64,000 bases of DNA from Torreya grandis. Its lineage: Eukaryota > Streptophyta > Pinopsida > Cupressales > Taxaceae. Position 1 is the stretch's first letter, and each line of letters begins with the position of its first letter. This document shows, in pieces, positions 45,194-57,082 of the stretch. Where the stretch lies: the NCBI GenBank assembly GCA_037957365.1, contig JARHVA010000082.1, forward strand, positions 919,001-983,000. The letters run 5' to 3'. The translations under genes were made by a program, and so were the position numbers. The notes under the pieces were generated by a model. The model was not told the origin of the DNA and made no database searches. It saw only the letters and a program-made list of their open reading frames with translations.

Positions 45194-46490
45194 ATGGCAG
45201 TTCAAGGCCCCTGAGATAACTCATTTGGCCCACTCAATCTAACTCCACCCCTACATGAGCTACCACGCAGTTCAAAGAATAATTTCCCCAAATTCTTTGA
45301 TGATGGGAGAGTTCACTCTGATGAACACATTGCAGCCTTCAGCATAGCTTGCGGTGTGATAGGTGTGGAGTATGAAAACATAGCAGTCAGGGTTTTCGTG
45401 GAAACACTGCAAGGTGCTGCTGTAGACTGGTTCTACCATCTGCAAGCTAGGTCAGTGACTGACTGGGACACACTCAAAGCTAAATTTGAAGCCAAGTTCA
45501 AGCCTGCAGAAGATGCACTCGCTTCGCTGGCCCAACTCACGCAGATGAAGAAGGAATCTCATGAACCTATGAGGGATTTCATAGCAAAGTTTGACAAGCT
45601 GACGAACCGAATCCTTGCTATTGCTCAGCCAAACCCTGAAAACTTCAAATACTTCTTCATCAACTCACCGCTGCCTAAAGTGAATTTTTTGCTGAGACGG
45701 GCTAGGCATATACACTTTAAGGCTGCTCAAGACTTAGCTACTGAGCTAGAAGATGACCTTATCTTGGCAGAAAAGATAATGAGAGATCCAAACAAAAGTA
45801 AACCCTCTTCATCTTCTGAATACTCACCTACAGCCACCACTGACCCAACGGTGCAAAAGCTGGCAAATGAACTGCTATCCTTGAAAAGACAAATGGTCCA
45901 AGTTATGTCTGCTCCTCTTAGTCGGAATATGCCAATGAAGACATTTCAGAATCAGGCGTACCAAGGCAATGCTGCTAGGAATCAAGGGCAGCGAAACCAT
46001 CTTCTTCCCCCATAGAGGAACCTTGCCCTTCAAGCGCCCCCAACCAACTCAGCAGTTGGATATCTAAAAACTGAACATGATTTCTCTTTCCAACCTGAGT
46101 TTGAGCAAAAAAATGATGCTGTCTTCACAGAGGATCAAGAAGAATCAGCTGACGACTCCCACATTGGTTTTCTGAATTACCAGGATGAACCCAGAAGTAA
46201 AGGTGAAGCAGTCGAGGGATCATATGTTGTGTTCACTCGGTCCAAGAACCAGTCAGCCCAGCAGGCTGACAAAGAGAAGACAAAGGAGCAACCTCAACCA
46301 GCAATTACAATTGTTAAGTGTGAAACTTCTCTGCCTTTTCAGCCAAAGGACCCGGTGATTGCTAAAAAGGTAAGTACCCCAATCATTTCTACACCTTCAA
46401 CTTGAAATTCGTGGGCCAGTCCTCCCCCTCCCATAAACCAAAAGGATGAACTCCCATCCTCTCTTCCTAGTCCATTTCAGTGATTTGACA
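45194..46490 (+). pseudogene. Gag of the Tat-like element, interior 2
   Basis: A nonsense codon follows MAVQGP. From 45356 a clean 219-codon frame reads VEYENIAVRVFVETLQGAA, DWFYHLQARSVTDWDTLKAK, MRDFIAKFDKLTNRILAIAQ and FFINSPLPKVNFLLRRARH, a well-preserved Retrotrans_gag domain. A further frame runs to FQ-stop near 46482 with FDIIDHVKK, where a Tat gag-pol would approach the protease. It is the best surviving coding copy in the array. Confidence 0.82.
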
Positions 46491-46659
46491 TAATTGATCA
46501 TGTCAAGAAATTCAAAATTCAAATGACTAAATTTGGATTCCTGCAAGCCAATCCTGAGCAGTTGGACGTTGGTGGAGAACTAAGTATGGGCCTGCCTGAA
46601 GCAAAGATCCCTGTTAAGGGCGTAATGAAGAGATTGCTCCTTTAAAAGGAAGCAAAATG

Positions 46660-47430
46660 TGTGGTCACCCAAACGTCTGCCCCTGCAGCTCAAATTATGT
46701 TTGAGTCTTCAGGGAGGGGTAATTACTTCTTGACCACAGAGGGTGTTCATGTTTCTGCAGACAAAAGTCTTATAGCTGGCAATCCAGGAACTGATCCAAA
46801 CTAGAAATCAGAAGAATTGATAGGGTGCTGTACAAATGAAGAAGGATCTTCCATCTCTAATAAAGCGAAGTCTGATAGAAGATCAGCGTCTGATGATGCT
46901 TGGATCTTGGATCCGATGGCAGCAATTTTTCTACCAATATTGGAGACGGGACTGTGTTGATATCTCCTCAAAGAGATATTTTTCCTTCATGCAAGTTGCA
47001 GTTCAGCAACACCAACAATACGGCTGAATGTGAATCTATGTCGCTTAGATTGAACGTTGCCCAAGACCAGGATGTCAAACTCTTTCACACCAAAGGAGAT
47101 GATGAACCGGTGGTTTGTCAGGTGTCTGAGGGGGACAATCAAATCATGTGTTGGACTGAACCAGCAGAACAGCAAGCTATGGTAGTGGACTATACTGCTG
47201 TACTCCAAAGTCAGCAAAAAGAACTCTTCGCCAAGAGAGCAAGGAGTTACAGTTTTCAGATTGAAGACCACGTCTTGCCGTGGAGCAAAAAGAGAACCAA
47301 AAGGAGTGCACAAAAAATGTGATTCCTGGTGGAGAGTTTCATTCGCCCATCACCGATTCTAGGGACAAAATGGTTTCCTTCTAGTTTATCAGGACGGAAC
47401 GCTATTTTCATTGTCTCACAATGGGCAGCG
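46660..47430 (+). pseudogene. Deleted pol remnant, interior 2
   Basis: The same RNase H to integrase-tail fusion as interior 1. Frame 46900-47322 carries GTVLISPQRDIFPSCKLQFS, NTAECESMSLRL and GDDEPVVCQV. A frameshift at about 46910 (deleted base in the ttggatccgatgg region) separates it from SDDAWIL. Confidence 0.7.
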
Positions 47431-47670
47431 TCTGAATCACTTCAACTCTTTCACCTATACATATATATATTTGTATAGTCTTTGTTTATGTTATGTGTTG
47501 TTCGTTTTCGTTTTTTGGAGCCTTTCTTTTTGGATAGCATAACTCCATAGCCCAATGGCATACTTCAAAGGCACTAGAGATTCTGGTTTCTACTCTCTTC
47601 AGCTGTGTTACAAGTTTTCATCTGAAAGAAGTTCCCCAACTAGAGCCAGTTGTTGTCCCCAAAAACAGAC

Positions 47671-50560
47671 TTCTCAGTTTTGGGACGTGAACTATTTTGG
47701 TTCAACAGACCAAAATAATCTCTTCCCTTCTCGAAATTTGTTCTGAGCTTTCAACTTCCTCATTTTTCAAGCTTTTTCAATAAAGGGACTAGTAGGTTCA
47801 ACAGGTTCAAAGGCTTCTGCAGGCGAGTTCAGTGAAAAGAACAAGTTTCCAACACTTAGTCATTTTCGGGATTGGTTCAATGACTTGGTTCAATCAAAAA
47901 TGTCCATCGGCAAGCATCTAAGGATTGAACCATTGAACCGTTGAACCTTGAACCATTTTGGTTCAACGGGTTCAATGGGTTCAAAGGTTCAACGTCATCA
48001 GCAATAGTTAAGCGCTTTGTCAAGGTTCAAAGTTCAACCACTTCAAAGTTTCATGGCTTCAAACACTTAGCAAAAAACAAAGGCTTGAACCGTTGAACCA
48101 CTTTGGTTCAATGGTTCAATGGGTTTAACGATCAATTGTTTCAACACGCTTGGTTCAAAAGATCAAAAGGACAGCCAAATAAAAAGAATGAACCGATTGA
48201 ACCGTTGAACCTTGAACCAAAAGGTTCAACGAGTTCACAAGTTCAAAGGTTCAACCAGTGCGATGAAGATCAAAGAGCTTAGAAAGAACAAGTGACGGAC
48301 AAATGATGAACCAATGAACCGATTGAACTTTGAACCGAAAGAGTTCGAAGTTCAATGGTTCATAGGTTCAAAGGTTCAAAGGCGGCCTCAGTCAAGGAAA
48401 GGTGCGCGCAAAAGAAAAGCCTGAGAGTGGAAAGCGCTAAGTGTCGAACACAGAAGGTTTCAATATGATGCAGCGAAAGACGCCACATGTCCTTGGTAAG
48501 AATCAGCGAAAGTTGACAAGTGTCATCGTCCACGTGATTGCCAGAAAGGAGTCCCGACTGTTTCTGTGAGTGTTTCTAGAGTTCGGCGAAAGCCACCACG
48601 TCTCTTCTTCCGCCAGACTCTCAAAGGTTTCTAAGAGCTCCTATGAATAGGCGGATGCTTCCACGTGTCCTCGCCTATTCCGGCGGAGGATGCCACGTGT
48701 CACTTGTTAAAAGTAGCGGAAGGCGCCACGTGTCAAAGACGGAGCACTCCCAACGCAAAGATGCAGAGTCAAGGAAAGATTTCCTTCGGACAAATTGTCC
48801 GAAGGAATCCCTTTGGACATTTTGTCCGAAGGAAATAAAGGGACGATAGTCTTCCGAAAAAATTAAAGCCCGAAGGCCACTCGAATGATTCAAAAGGGTA
48901 GGTACCCTTGCGGGGGACACTCAACACTCAGAAATGGACCCTGTTCAAGACCCCGAAGGGCAAGTTCCCTTCAGGAAGGGTCGAGCCTCAAAGTGCAGTG
49001 GAAGCTGCCAAGTGTCACAAGCCGAAACACAGTCTCTACCAATTTCAAAGCTAACGAAACTCACCACATGTCCTGTCTCAGTGCAGCGAACGCTGCCAAG
49101 TGTCTGCATCCACACTTCCAGCCTCTGACAAGTTTCAAAGCTTATTCTAATAAGCTTATTTCAAAGCCACGGATGCCGCCACGTGTCTTCACCTGCGCCA
49201 CAGCGAAAAGCAGCCATAGCAAGTGAGAAAGACACAAAGGAGTTGCTAAGAAGAATGACAGGCCCACAAACGTCAAATTTAGGACGACTGACCAGCCGTT
49301 AACCTTCAAAAGATGAACGATCCACGGACGTCAAATTTGCTACCATGAAGTATCTGTTGATCTTTGCAGGCTTAAAACGCGAACCCGAATACATTCAAAG
49401 ACCCTAAGGCCAGGGCTAAAGAAAGAAGAGATAAATAGGAAAATCTCAGCGGGAGTTATTCCCAGTAGGTAGAGCAGTTCACCAGGTAGGTATTTGGACT
49501 TGCAAGCATTGAAAGCGCAGTCTGTTTGTCCCCTTTGGCGTAAAGACAAAGTGGGCAGCTGTGCGGATAGCAGGTAATAGAATGAGTGACTCTGGCTCAG
49601 GAGAAGACGTTGAAAATGAATCAACACGCCACAGTTGAGGCAGTCGCCCTGCTCCAACATGGCTCTCCCTGACAGAACCAAAGATGCGTCCAAGGCATTA
49701 ATGCACAGCATGGGTCACTCCATGTGACAAAGTGTCAAGCCTCCCTTGGCCTCTATATAATGTAATATCTTGTATCATTTGAAATGAGATCTTTTTGACC
49801 ACAGAAGCAAAACTCTGCCCAAATTGAAAGGCGAATACTGAGACTTTGAGCTCAGATTGTATTTCATATTATTTTATCTGAATGAGAAAGCAAGTGATTT
49901 GCAGACTTTGTGTTGTATAGCTTGTATCATTTTAGGAGATTGTTCTTATGTCTGTCTTCTGAATGTGTTCTTGTTTATTCAATTTAACAAGCAGGGCTAG
50001 TGGAAGTGATAAGGAAAGTGTCCTGAAACCAGTTACTTTCAGACTTTGTGGTGACATAATTGTTTTCAGTGTGTGTTTTTAGTTTCTTTCTGTGTAAAGG
50101 ACCTTGGGACGACTTTGTGCCCCCATTGTTCTTCGTATCTCACTCTTGGGCAGTCAAGGTGGAGACTTTGTGCTACATCTTAGATTGCTGGTTACTTTGT
50201 ACTCTGTTACTAGTTACTTTTACTACCTGAAAAAACCCCTGCTATCCCCTGCAAGAACATTTCTGAAAGAAGAGAAGTACCTTCAGTGTTTCCACTGGGA
50301 TTTTCTCCTCTGTTTGTTAACATCATCTCTGAAAAAAGAGAGATGGATGGCTTATCCTACCCCTGAGTGTTATTTTCTGCATATATATATACTATATAGC
50401 GTCTTTATACTTATAGGGAACCTCCCCTTGATGAGAGGAGAGATTTGTCCCCTGTTGATATAGTACACCTACACATCTGGCCGACCAATCTCCCTATGCT
50501 GTGGTTGAAGAGACCTATTTTGCTCGCCAATTAGCTGGTTGACAAAATATTCACCCAACA
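47671..50560 (+). repeat. LTR copy 3 (about 2.89 kb)
   Basis: Colinear with copies 1 and 2, ending ttcacccaaca at 50560 where hAT coding sequence resumes. It has an extra 27 bp palindromic unit at 48808-48834 next to 48781-48807. Confidence 0.87.
48781..48834. repeat. Duplicated 27 bp palindrome (CCTTCGGACAAATTGTCCGAAGG)
   Basis: ttccttcggac and gtccgaaggaa are inverted around aaatt; one copy sits in LTR 1 (37831-37857) and a decayed one in LTR 2 (43275-43301), but two adjacent copies in LTR 3. Confidence 0.85.
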
Positions 50561-51775
50561 GGCCACAAAGATGAAAGGGTTGATTCCTAATAATGTGTGG
50601 TGGGAATGTGTGGAGCATTTGCTCAATTTTACCAAGCCCAATATGAGTATGTTGAGATTTATCGATATGAAACATCCATGTTGGGTGAGATTTATGATGG
50701 AATCGACTCAATGATTGAGAAGATTAAGTCCATCATAAATGCCAAAGAACAAGATCCTACAGAAAGTTTTTTCAAAGAAATGCAGTCGTATTTCATTAAA
50801 ATGTGGAACAAAATGACCACTCCATTGCATCTTCTTGCTTTTGCCTTGACTCTCAAATACTATAGCACAACGATCATTTCTTTACCCAAGAGGGTCCCAC
50901 CATATAGGGATATTGAGGTTAGTGAGGGATATAAGGCGACATTCTATAGACTCTTCCTCGATCCAAAAATAGAAGACAATTATGGGAAAGTTTGGGCATT
51001 TCATAACCTCCACGGGCCATTCCCTTGGCGCTCTTCATGACAAGTGCAATAAGGACGCTCATATCTGGTGGTACCTCTATGGACAAGCATCCACCCACCT
51101 CTAACCACTTGCAATGAAAATTCTATCAAAAGAAAGATTTTTTTTTTAACCCTCTACCCTTATTTTCGACATTTTGTTTTAACTTTTAACTTTTATACAT
51201 TTTAATTGACTTTGTAGCTTGTCTCAATAGGTTGCAAGTTCCTCTTCCGTTGAGTGAAACTGAAGTACCTACACCTTTATCCACTTAGTTAAGCACAACA
51301 AGTTGGCAGCAAAAAAATGCGAAAGATTAGGTCTGTGCGATCCAACTTGCATCTTCTCACACACAAGCAAGCTGAGTACAAGCAAGGGGCAACAAAGTGT
51401 TGGGATGTCGACCCAAAGATTACTTACTTGGATGCCTATGTTGCCTACCTTTCATTGCTCGACATGGAGCTAGAGGGTGCTTCACACAACCTGCATACTG
51501 CAACTAGTGGGCATGGCACTGCTACTCCCTGTGATTCTAATGAACCATATGATGCTTTTGATGAAGACATTGAAGACCAATATGAATATAGTGAATAATG
51601 AATGTGCTAATTTGTCTTCTTTGCCCATACATTGTAACATTTGCACTATATACTTGTTCTAAGACTAATCTAAGTTTGATCATTGAATATTATGGCATTT
51701 GGCATTGAATTATTAGAATGTTTTGGGGTTAACTTATTTTGTTTCCTCTATGCATATTATGTGGTTAATTTTGGC
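50561..51775 (+). pseudogene. hAT transposase, C-terminal half
   Basis: NNVWWECVEHLLNFTKP and MSMLRFIDMKHP, then MLGEIYDGIDSMIEKIKSII and PLHLLAFALTLKYYS match the hAT region between DUF659 and the dimerisation domain (W..v...L.....P....LR..D...P..G.iY..mD; PLH..A..LNP.yy). SVRSNLHLLTHKQAEYKQGA with KCWDVDP (51317-51600) is the C-terminal end. It continues the half at 35.1-36.7 kb. The tail to 51775 is shared with 33040-33200. Confidence 0.82.
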
Positions 51776-51776
51776 T

Positions 51777-53160
51777 ATATGTTGTCGATACATTATTTTG
51801 TTATGATTTGATACATCATTATAATGTTGTATGTACATTATCATTGTGTTGATTCAGTTATTTTTATTGCTCAAATGTTGGATGCATACCACCTAGCAAA
51901 TGCTATTGATGGATTTATGGCTAATAGTGTATGTAGATATAATGAGATGTACATCCATGGTTGGGAGTCGTGTCGCATGAGATGGAACCTCTGCTCCGTG
52001 AACACATTCCACAAAAATGCCAACTCACATGAGTGGGTTTTACTTAAAGTTGTATGAGCCTTGGGTTTGTGGGTTTAATAGGTTTGTTATACACTTGGTT
52101 TCTTGTTTAGCGACTTTGCCTTTTCTTGTTTAGTTGATGTCTTCATCTTTATCATATTTGACTACAATTAAGCAATTCAATGCAGGAAGTCTTCGACTAT
52201 CGCACTCAATCGCATAATTGACTTTTATCATTTGATTGTGCATGTTGGTTTGCAAACCTTTGTTCATTAAACACTTATCTCTTGATTGTCGCCTTTTGTG
52301 ACAAAGCGTGTGAGAAAATTGGTCGCATTTCAACTTAGTCTTGAGCTTGTTTTTCACTAACGTGCTTTGCTTTTGGTTTTACATCAGTCTTCTTGTTTGT
52401 CACTAGGTTTGAAAAATTGTTGAATTATGTGTTTCGATTTGCATTGTAGGAAATTGTGACGGCTTAACATAAAGATGCAAGTAAGATCTAAGTTAAAACA
52501 TATATATTATGCATACTAATAAGCCCAACTTAGAAAATGGAGGCTTATAACACAGTCTACAAGGATCATTGATAATTTTATGGTAATAATGTTATGTGGC
52601 ATAGCATACCATCCACTTTATACTTTAACTAAAAAAGCTAAGGTTTAAATAACATTGTTTTATGTAATGTGGTTAGAACCACTTGTCATGACTCCTTGGC
52701 AGGTGGGAAAAAAGTTGATTTTCATTAAATTCAAAGTTTACTTGTATTGATGAGGCTTTAGCTTGCTCAAGAAGCCAACAAAGTTCAAAGCAACTACATT
52801 CATTTGCAACCCAACTCGGGTTAGGGTTGGAGTAGAAGATGGTAACTTTGGTTTGGAGTCGAACCACTTGTCATGACTCCTTGGCAGGCAGGAAATAAGT
52901 TGTTTTTCATTAAATTCAAAGTTGACTTGTATTGATGAGGCTTTAGCTTGCTCAAGAAGCCAACAAAGTTCAAAGCAGCTAGAGTCATTTGCAACCCAAC
53001 TCGGGTTAGGGTTGGACTTGACGATGGTAGCTTTGATTTTTATGTTTCTTAGGGAAATCATTTGAACGAGTGGCATTGAGAAATTGATAAATTGCTTTAT
53101 CATCTCAAAGCAATTGCTAAAGGATTTATTCTCTAGAAAGTACAAGCCCACAAAAAAACA
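51777..53160. repeat. Long non-coding repeat, copy A (partial)
   Basis: Colinear with 54380-56610 (for example tgatggattt, gagtgggttttacttaa, ttggtttgca, attgtcgccttt, gaggctttagcttgctc). It lacks the 5' start and the 3' half seen in copy B. It serves as an empty-site reference for the TIR element in copy B. Confidence 0.85.
52676..53045. repeat. 185 bp tandem duplication in copy A
   Basis: Units start at 52676 and 52861 (gaaccacttgtcatgactcc). Copy B has a single unit near 56355, so the duplication occurred in copy A only. Confidence 0.92.
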
Positions 53161-54109
53161 GGTTTTGTATGCTTAAAATTTTTGACATTTCACGTTGTAG
53201 GAACTTGTCGTAGTTTGAGTGGATTTTTACAGTACTTTCAAGTAGTTTTATTTCACTTACTCATTTAAAGAAGATTCATTGGTTGGATAGTCTAAGGTCA
53301 TTGAATTGGATGACTTCTGACATTACTAGTTCAATGTCACAAAATTCATCTAGGAATCATTGTCGACTCAACTCCTTGCCATGATCCATTGATGAATATA
53401 TATGTGATACCTTTGCAAATAGAACGTTACAATTTATGGGAGCACCCAATGATACAATGATCGTGGTGTGCAATGGATATTCAAGCAAGTAATCATTTAA
53501 AAGACTGGTTTTTGGCTTACCCTAAGACAAGGTATTAAGGTTTGTTAAAGGTTTTTCCATGCTTATTACAAAGAAATATAATTTTCTCAAACCATACAAC
53601 TACATCATGCAATCCCCATATGCACATCAAGTGTGCTATGATCACATCACATTAGAACTCATTGAGGCTTAAGACCCTATGTTTGTTACGCCAAAATAAG
53701 ATGAGACCTAATTGAGGATTCTTTCTCTTCCTCTTCCTCTTCCTCTTCCTCTTCCTCTGAGGCTTGAAAGAGATAAGCATTTGGATGAAAATGTCGGTGT
53801 TCCTTTGATTGGTTCTTTCTCTTCCTCTTCCTTGGTAGATAATGAAATTGATGTTTAACTAGAAGATGTGTACAAACACAATGAATGTAATTAAACATCC
53901 TAGATGGGCACGTCCTTGGGCAATGCTAAATTGGATGTTGAATCAAATTGTCCTAGAAAAGTAAGGAGACAATATGCAACTCTTTCTCTTATAACAAAAG
54001 TATGCAAATTGATGATCCCTAAACATATGAAGAAAAATATAGGATAAATGGGAAAGTGCAATAAATGAAGAAATTGATTGACAAAAAATAAAACTTGGGA
54101 GCTTGTCCC
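53160..54109. other. Non-coding DNA with a CTCTTC microsatellite
   Basis: A (TCTTCC)n run at 53721-53758 produces a Lys/Glu-rich minus-strand frame of no significance. Nothing else recognised. Confidence 0.5.
54105..54109. repeat. 5 bp target-site duplication, left
   Basis: gtccc, matching 60288-60292 at the other end of the giant LTR. Confidence 0.75.
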
Positions 54110-54865
54110 TGTAATATCCCCATTTAGATAAACTTGGTTTGAAACATTATTACTATTTGTGAATGTTGAAGCACGGAGCTTGGTTGATTTAGTTTGTTTT
54201 TATTGATGAGGCATTGATACATCATTGTTATTTGATACTTGGCTTATTTCTGATGGCATTGAAATACTCCTACCATCTTGTACTTGCTGATTCAGTTGAA
54301 ATATTACTACTATCTTGTACTTGCTAATTCATTTCAGCATGTGGCATTTATTGTTGTTATGTGGTTTTTTTCACAAGCATGGATATATGTTGTGGATACA
54401 TTATTCTATTATGATTTGATGCATCATTATAATGTTGTATGCATATTATCATTATGCTGATTCAATTACTTTTACTACTGATATTGGATGCGTACCACCC
54501 AGCAAATGCTATTGATGGATTCCTGGCTGTGAGTGCATGTCGCTATGGTGAGATGTACAGCCATGGTTGGGAGTGGTGTTGCATGAGATGGATTCTCTAC
54601 TCCATGAACACATTCCAAATAAATGACAAATCACACGAGTGGGTTTTACTTAAGAGTCATATGAGCCTTGGGTTTGTGAGTTTAACTAGTTTCTTATAGA
54701 CTTGGTTTCTTGTTTAGCGATTCCACCTTTTCTTGTTTGGTTGATCTTATAATCTTGATCATATTTAACTGCAATTAAGCAATTGGATGCAGGTATACAC
54801 TTCGAATTTCACATTCAATCGCATAATTGACTTTATCATTAGGGTGTGCATATTGGTTTGCAGCT

Positions 54866-55746
54866 TAGTTACCATGTTCGAAAAGTTTGGGTTGTTCGGA
54901 AGGGGGGAAAGTTTAGAAGTTCGGGATTTTGCTAAAAGTTGGATTTCTTTAAAAATTATTAAAAATAAATATATCATACATATTTGTAAAGAAAATACCA
55001 CTTGTACAAATAAATAACACGTGACATTAGTATACCAAAAAATATAAATTCATCGCAAAATCCAATAGCGTCAAACAATAAAACAATGTAAACACAAATT
55101 AAAAATAAAATCATATTAAATAAGTATCTAATATTTAATTATTATTAAATCAGTATTTTTAAAAAAGTACACAAATACAAACAAACTAATAGACATTTAA
55201 TATTTAATAAATAAATATTATGTTATTAACTATTAAGTATATTAAAAATGTGAAATATATATTACAAAATACAAACAAACTAAAAACTAACACACCTGAT
55301 CCGATTGAAGCCCTTGATGGCGTCTTCCTAGGGCAGCAGAACTCGACTGGGTTTTAAAGTTTGTAGCGCTGAGGGCAGGTTGAACCTCAAACATCAACAA
55401 AATCCAAACCCAAGGTCCAAAATGCAATAGAGCTCAAACTGGAAATTTGAATGGGCAACATCGCAGGCCCGCAACAGAGTTCGAAGCCTCAAACTGCAAA
55501 GTTGATTGGGCACCACAGCGACCGAGCTCGAACGGCAAAGTGTAAATGGAAACTCCACTTCATATCCGAGATTTTCAAGTTTATTCCTACATTTTCATTC
55601 AACTTTTCCTTTCGCATTTTGTACTTTTCCTGTCTTTTCCGCCACATTCCAGCTTTCTTGTCTTTTGCATTGTGTTTTACTTTGTCAATGTCGAATGAAT
55701 TAGCCTTTTAGGGTTTCCATGAGTTTGTGTCACACCAGTTTACTAT

Positions 55747-55782
<36 letters not shown>

Positions 55783-55886
55783 ATATAAATTAAAAAACAA
55801 ACCAACTTTGACCTAACTTGTTCGGTCAGGCGGAAAAGTTCGGTTCGGACCAAACCTTCACCATGTTCGGACAAACATGGTAACTA
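54866..55886. mobile_element. 1,021 bp TIR element with GTTCGG words
   Basis: The ends are tagttaccatgttcg and its near-exact inverse (catggtaacta at 55876-55886). The flanking 12-mers are tggtttgcagct (54854-54865) and tggtttgcagac (55887-55898). Copy A has one uninterrupted site, tggtttgcaaac (52235-52246), a direct empty-site control. Subterminal regions repeat GTTCGG/CCGAAC words. The interior is AT-rich and non-coding. Confidence 0.82.
55743..55781. repeat. (TTTA)n microsatellite
   Basis: About 9 perfect tetranucleotide units inside the TIR element. Confidence 0.92.
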
Positions 55887-56670
55887 TGGTTTGCAGACCT
55901 ATGTTCATTAAACACCTCTTGATTGTCGCCTTCTGTGACAAAGTGTGTTAGATAGTTGGCTGCATTTCGACTTAGTCTTTGAGCATTGATGTTTATATTT
56001 GTATCTTGAGCTTGTTTTTCAATAATGTGCTTTTCTTCTAGTTTGACATCACTCTTCTTGTTTGTTGTTGGGCTTCCAAACTTGTCATATTGTGTGTTTT
56101 GATTTTCATTGCAGGAAATTGTGATGACTTAACATAAAGATGCAAGTAAGTTCTAAGTTAAAACATATATGTTATGCATACATATGTTATATGCACATAT
56201 ATAATAAGCCAAACTTAGAAAATGAAGCTTTATAGTATAGTCTAAAAGGATCATTGATAATGTTATAGTAATAATGTTATGTGGCATACCATCCACTTTA
56301 GACTTTGATAAAAAAGATAAGGTTTAAATAAAATTGTTTTATGTTATGTGGTTTGAACCACTTGTCACGACTCCTTGGCAAGCACGAAAAAGGTTGCCTT
56401 GAATTAACTCAAATTTGCCTTGCATTGATGAGGCTTTAGCTTGCTCAGGAAACCAACAAAGTTCGAGCCAACTAGAGTCATTTGCAACCCAACTCGGGTT
56501 AGGGTTGGAGTGGAAGATGGTAAATTTCATTTTTATGTTTCATAAGGAAATCATTTGAAAGAGTATCGTTGAGAAATTGATAAATTTCGCAATCATCTCA
56601 AAGGAGATGAATGGAGTTTATTAGTTCTTTTTGTGAATGTTAGCTTTACTTCAAACTGCAGCTCCAAGAT

Positions 56671-57082
56671 CCTGCATTTCTGTGAACTGGACATTTTATA
56701 TGGGCCAAGAATGTATAAGAAAGAATGGATAGAAAGGATGAAGAGAATGTTGAAAGCTTGGGAAAAATCTAGGAAAAGAGAATGGGCCAGATGTAGAATA
56801 GAGAAAGATGAAAGGATTTGCATGATTTGATTTTCTTTGCACTAATTGACTGCATCTCTCAAGGCCGTGTAAGTAACCTGTATTTTTGTGAACTGGCCGT
56901 TTTATGTGGGCCAAGAATGTTTAAGAAAGAATGGATAGAAAGGATGCAGAGAGAGTTGGAAACTTGGAAATAATATGGGAAAAGAAGAAAGGGCCAGATG
57001 TGGAATAGAGAAAGGTGAAAGGACTTGCACAGTTTGATTTTCTTTGCACTGATCGACTACATCTCTCAAGGCCATGTAGAAA
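56671..57082. repeat. 206 bp tandem duplication
   Basis: Units start at 56671 (cctgcatttctgtgaactgg) and 56877 (cctgtatttttgtgaactgg). They share aagaaagaatggatagaaag and gattttctttgcact. Confidence 0.92.

Larger units (their letters stand above)
36706..50560 (+). mobile_element. Tandem Ty3/gypsy (Tat-like) array: three LTRs, two interiors
   Basis: Three colinear LTR copies (36706-39578, 42150-45010, 47671-50560) alternate with two related interiors. hAT transposase sequence stops at the left border and continues at the right border, so the whole 13.9 kb entered one site or grew there by unequal recombination. The outer flanks (aacac and gccac) are not a convincing TSD. The LTRs differ by roughly 5% in the stretches compared by eye. 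No RT-coding DNA is present in either interior. Confidence 0.87.

Noticed and set aside
36706..50560. Outer TSD for the LTR array
   Set aside because: aacac and gccac agree at only three of five bases and the left border is uncertain; not reported as a TSD.
53686..53898. Glu/Lys-rich 70-codon protein
   Set aside because: Produced by a TCTTCC microsatellite.
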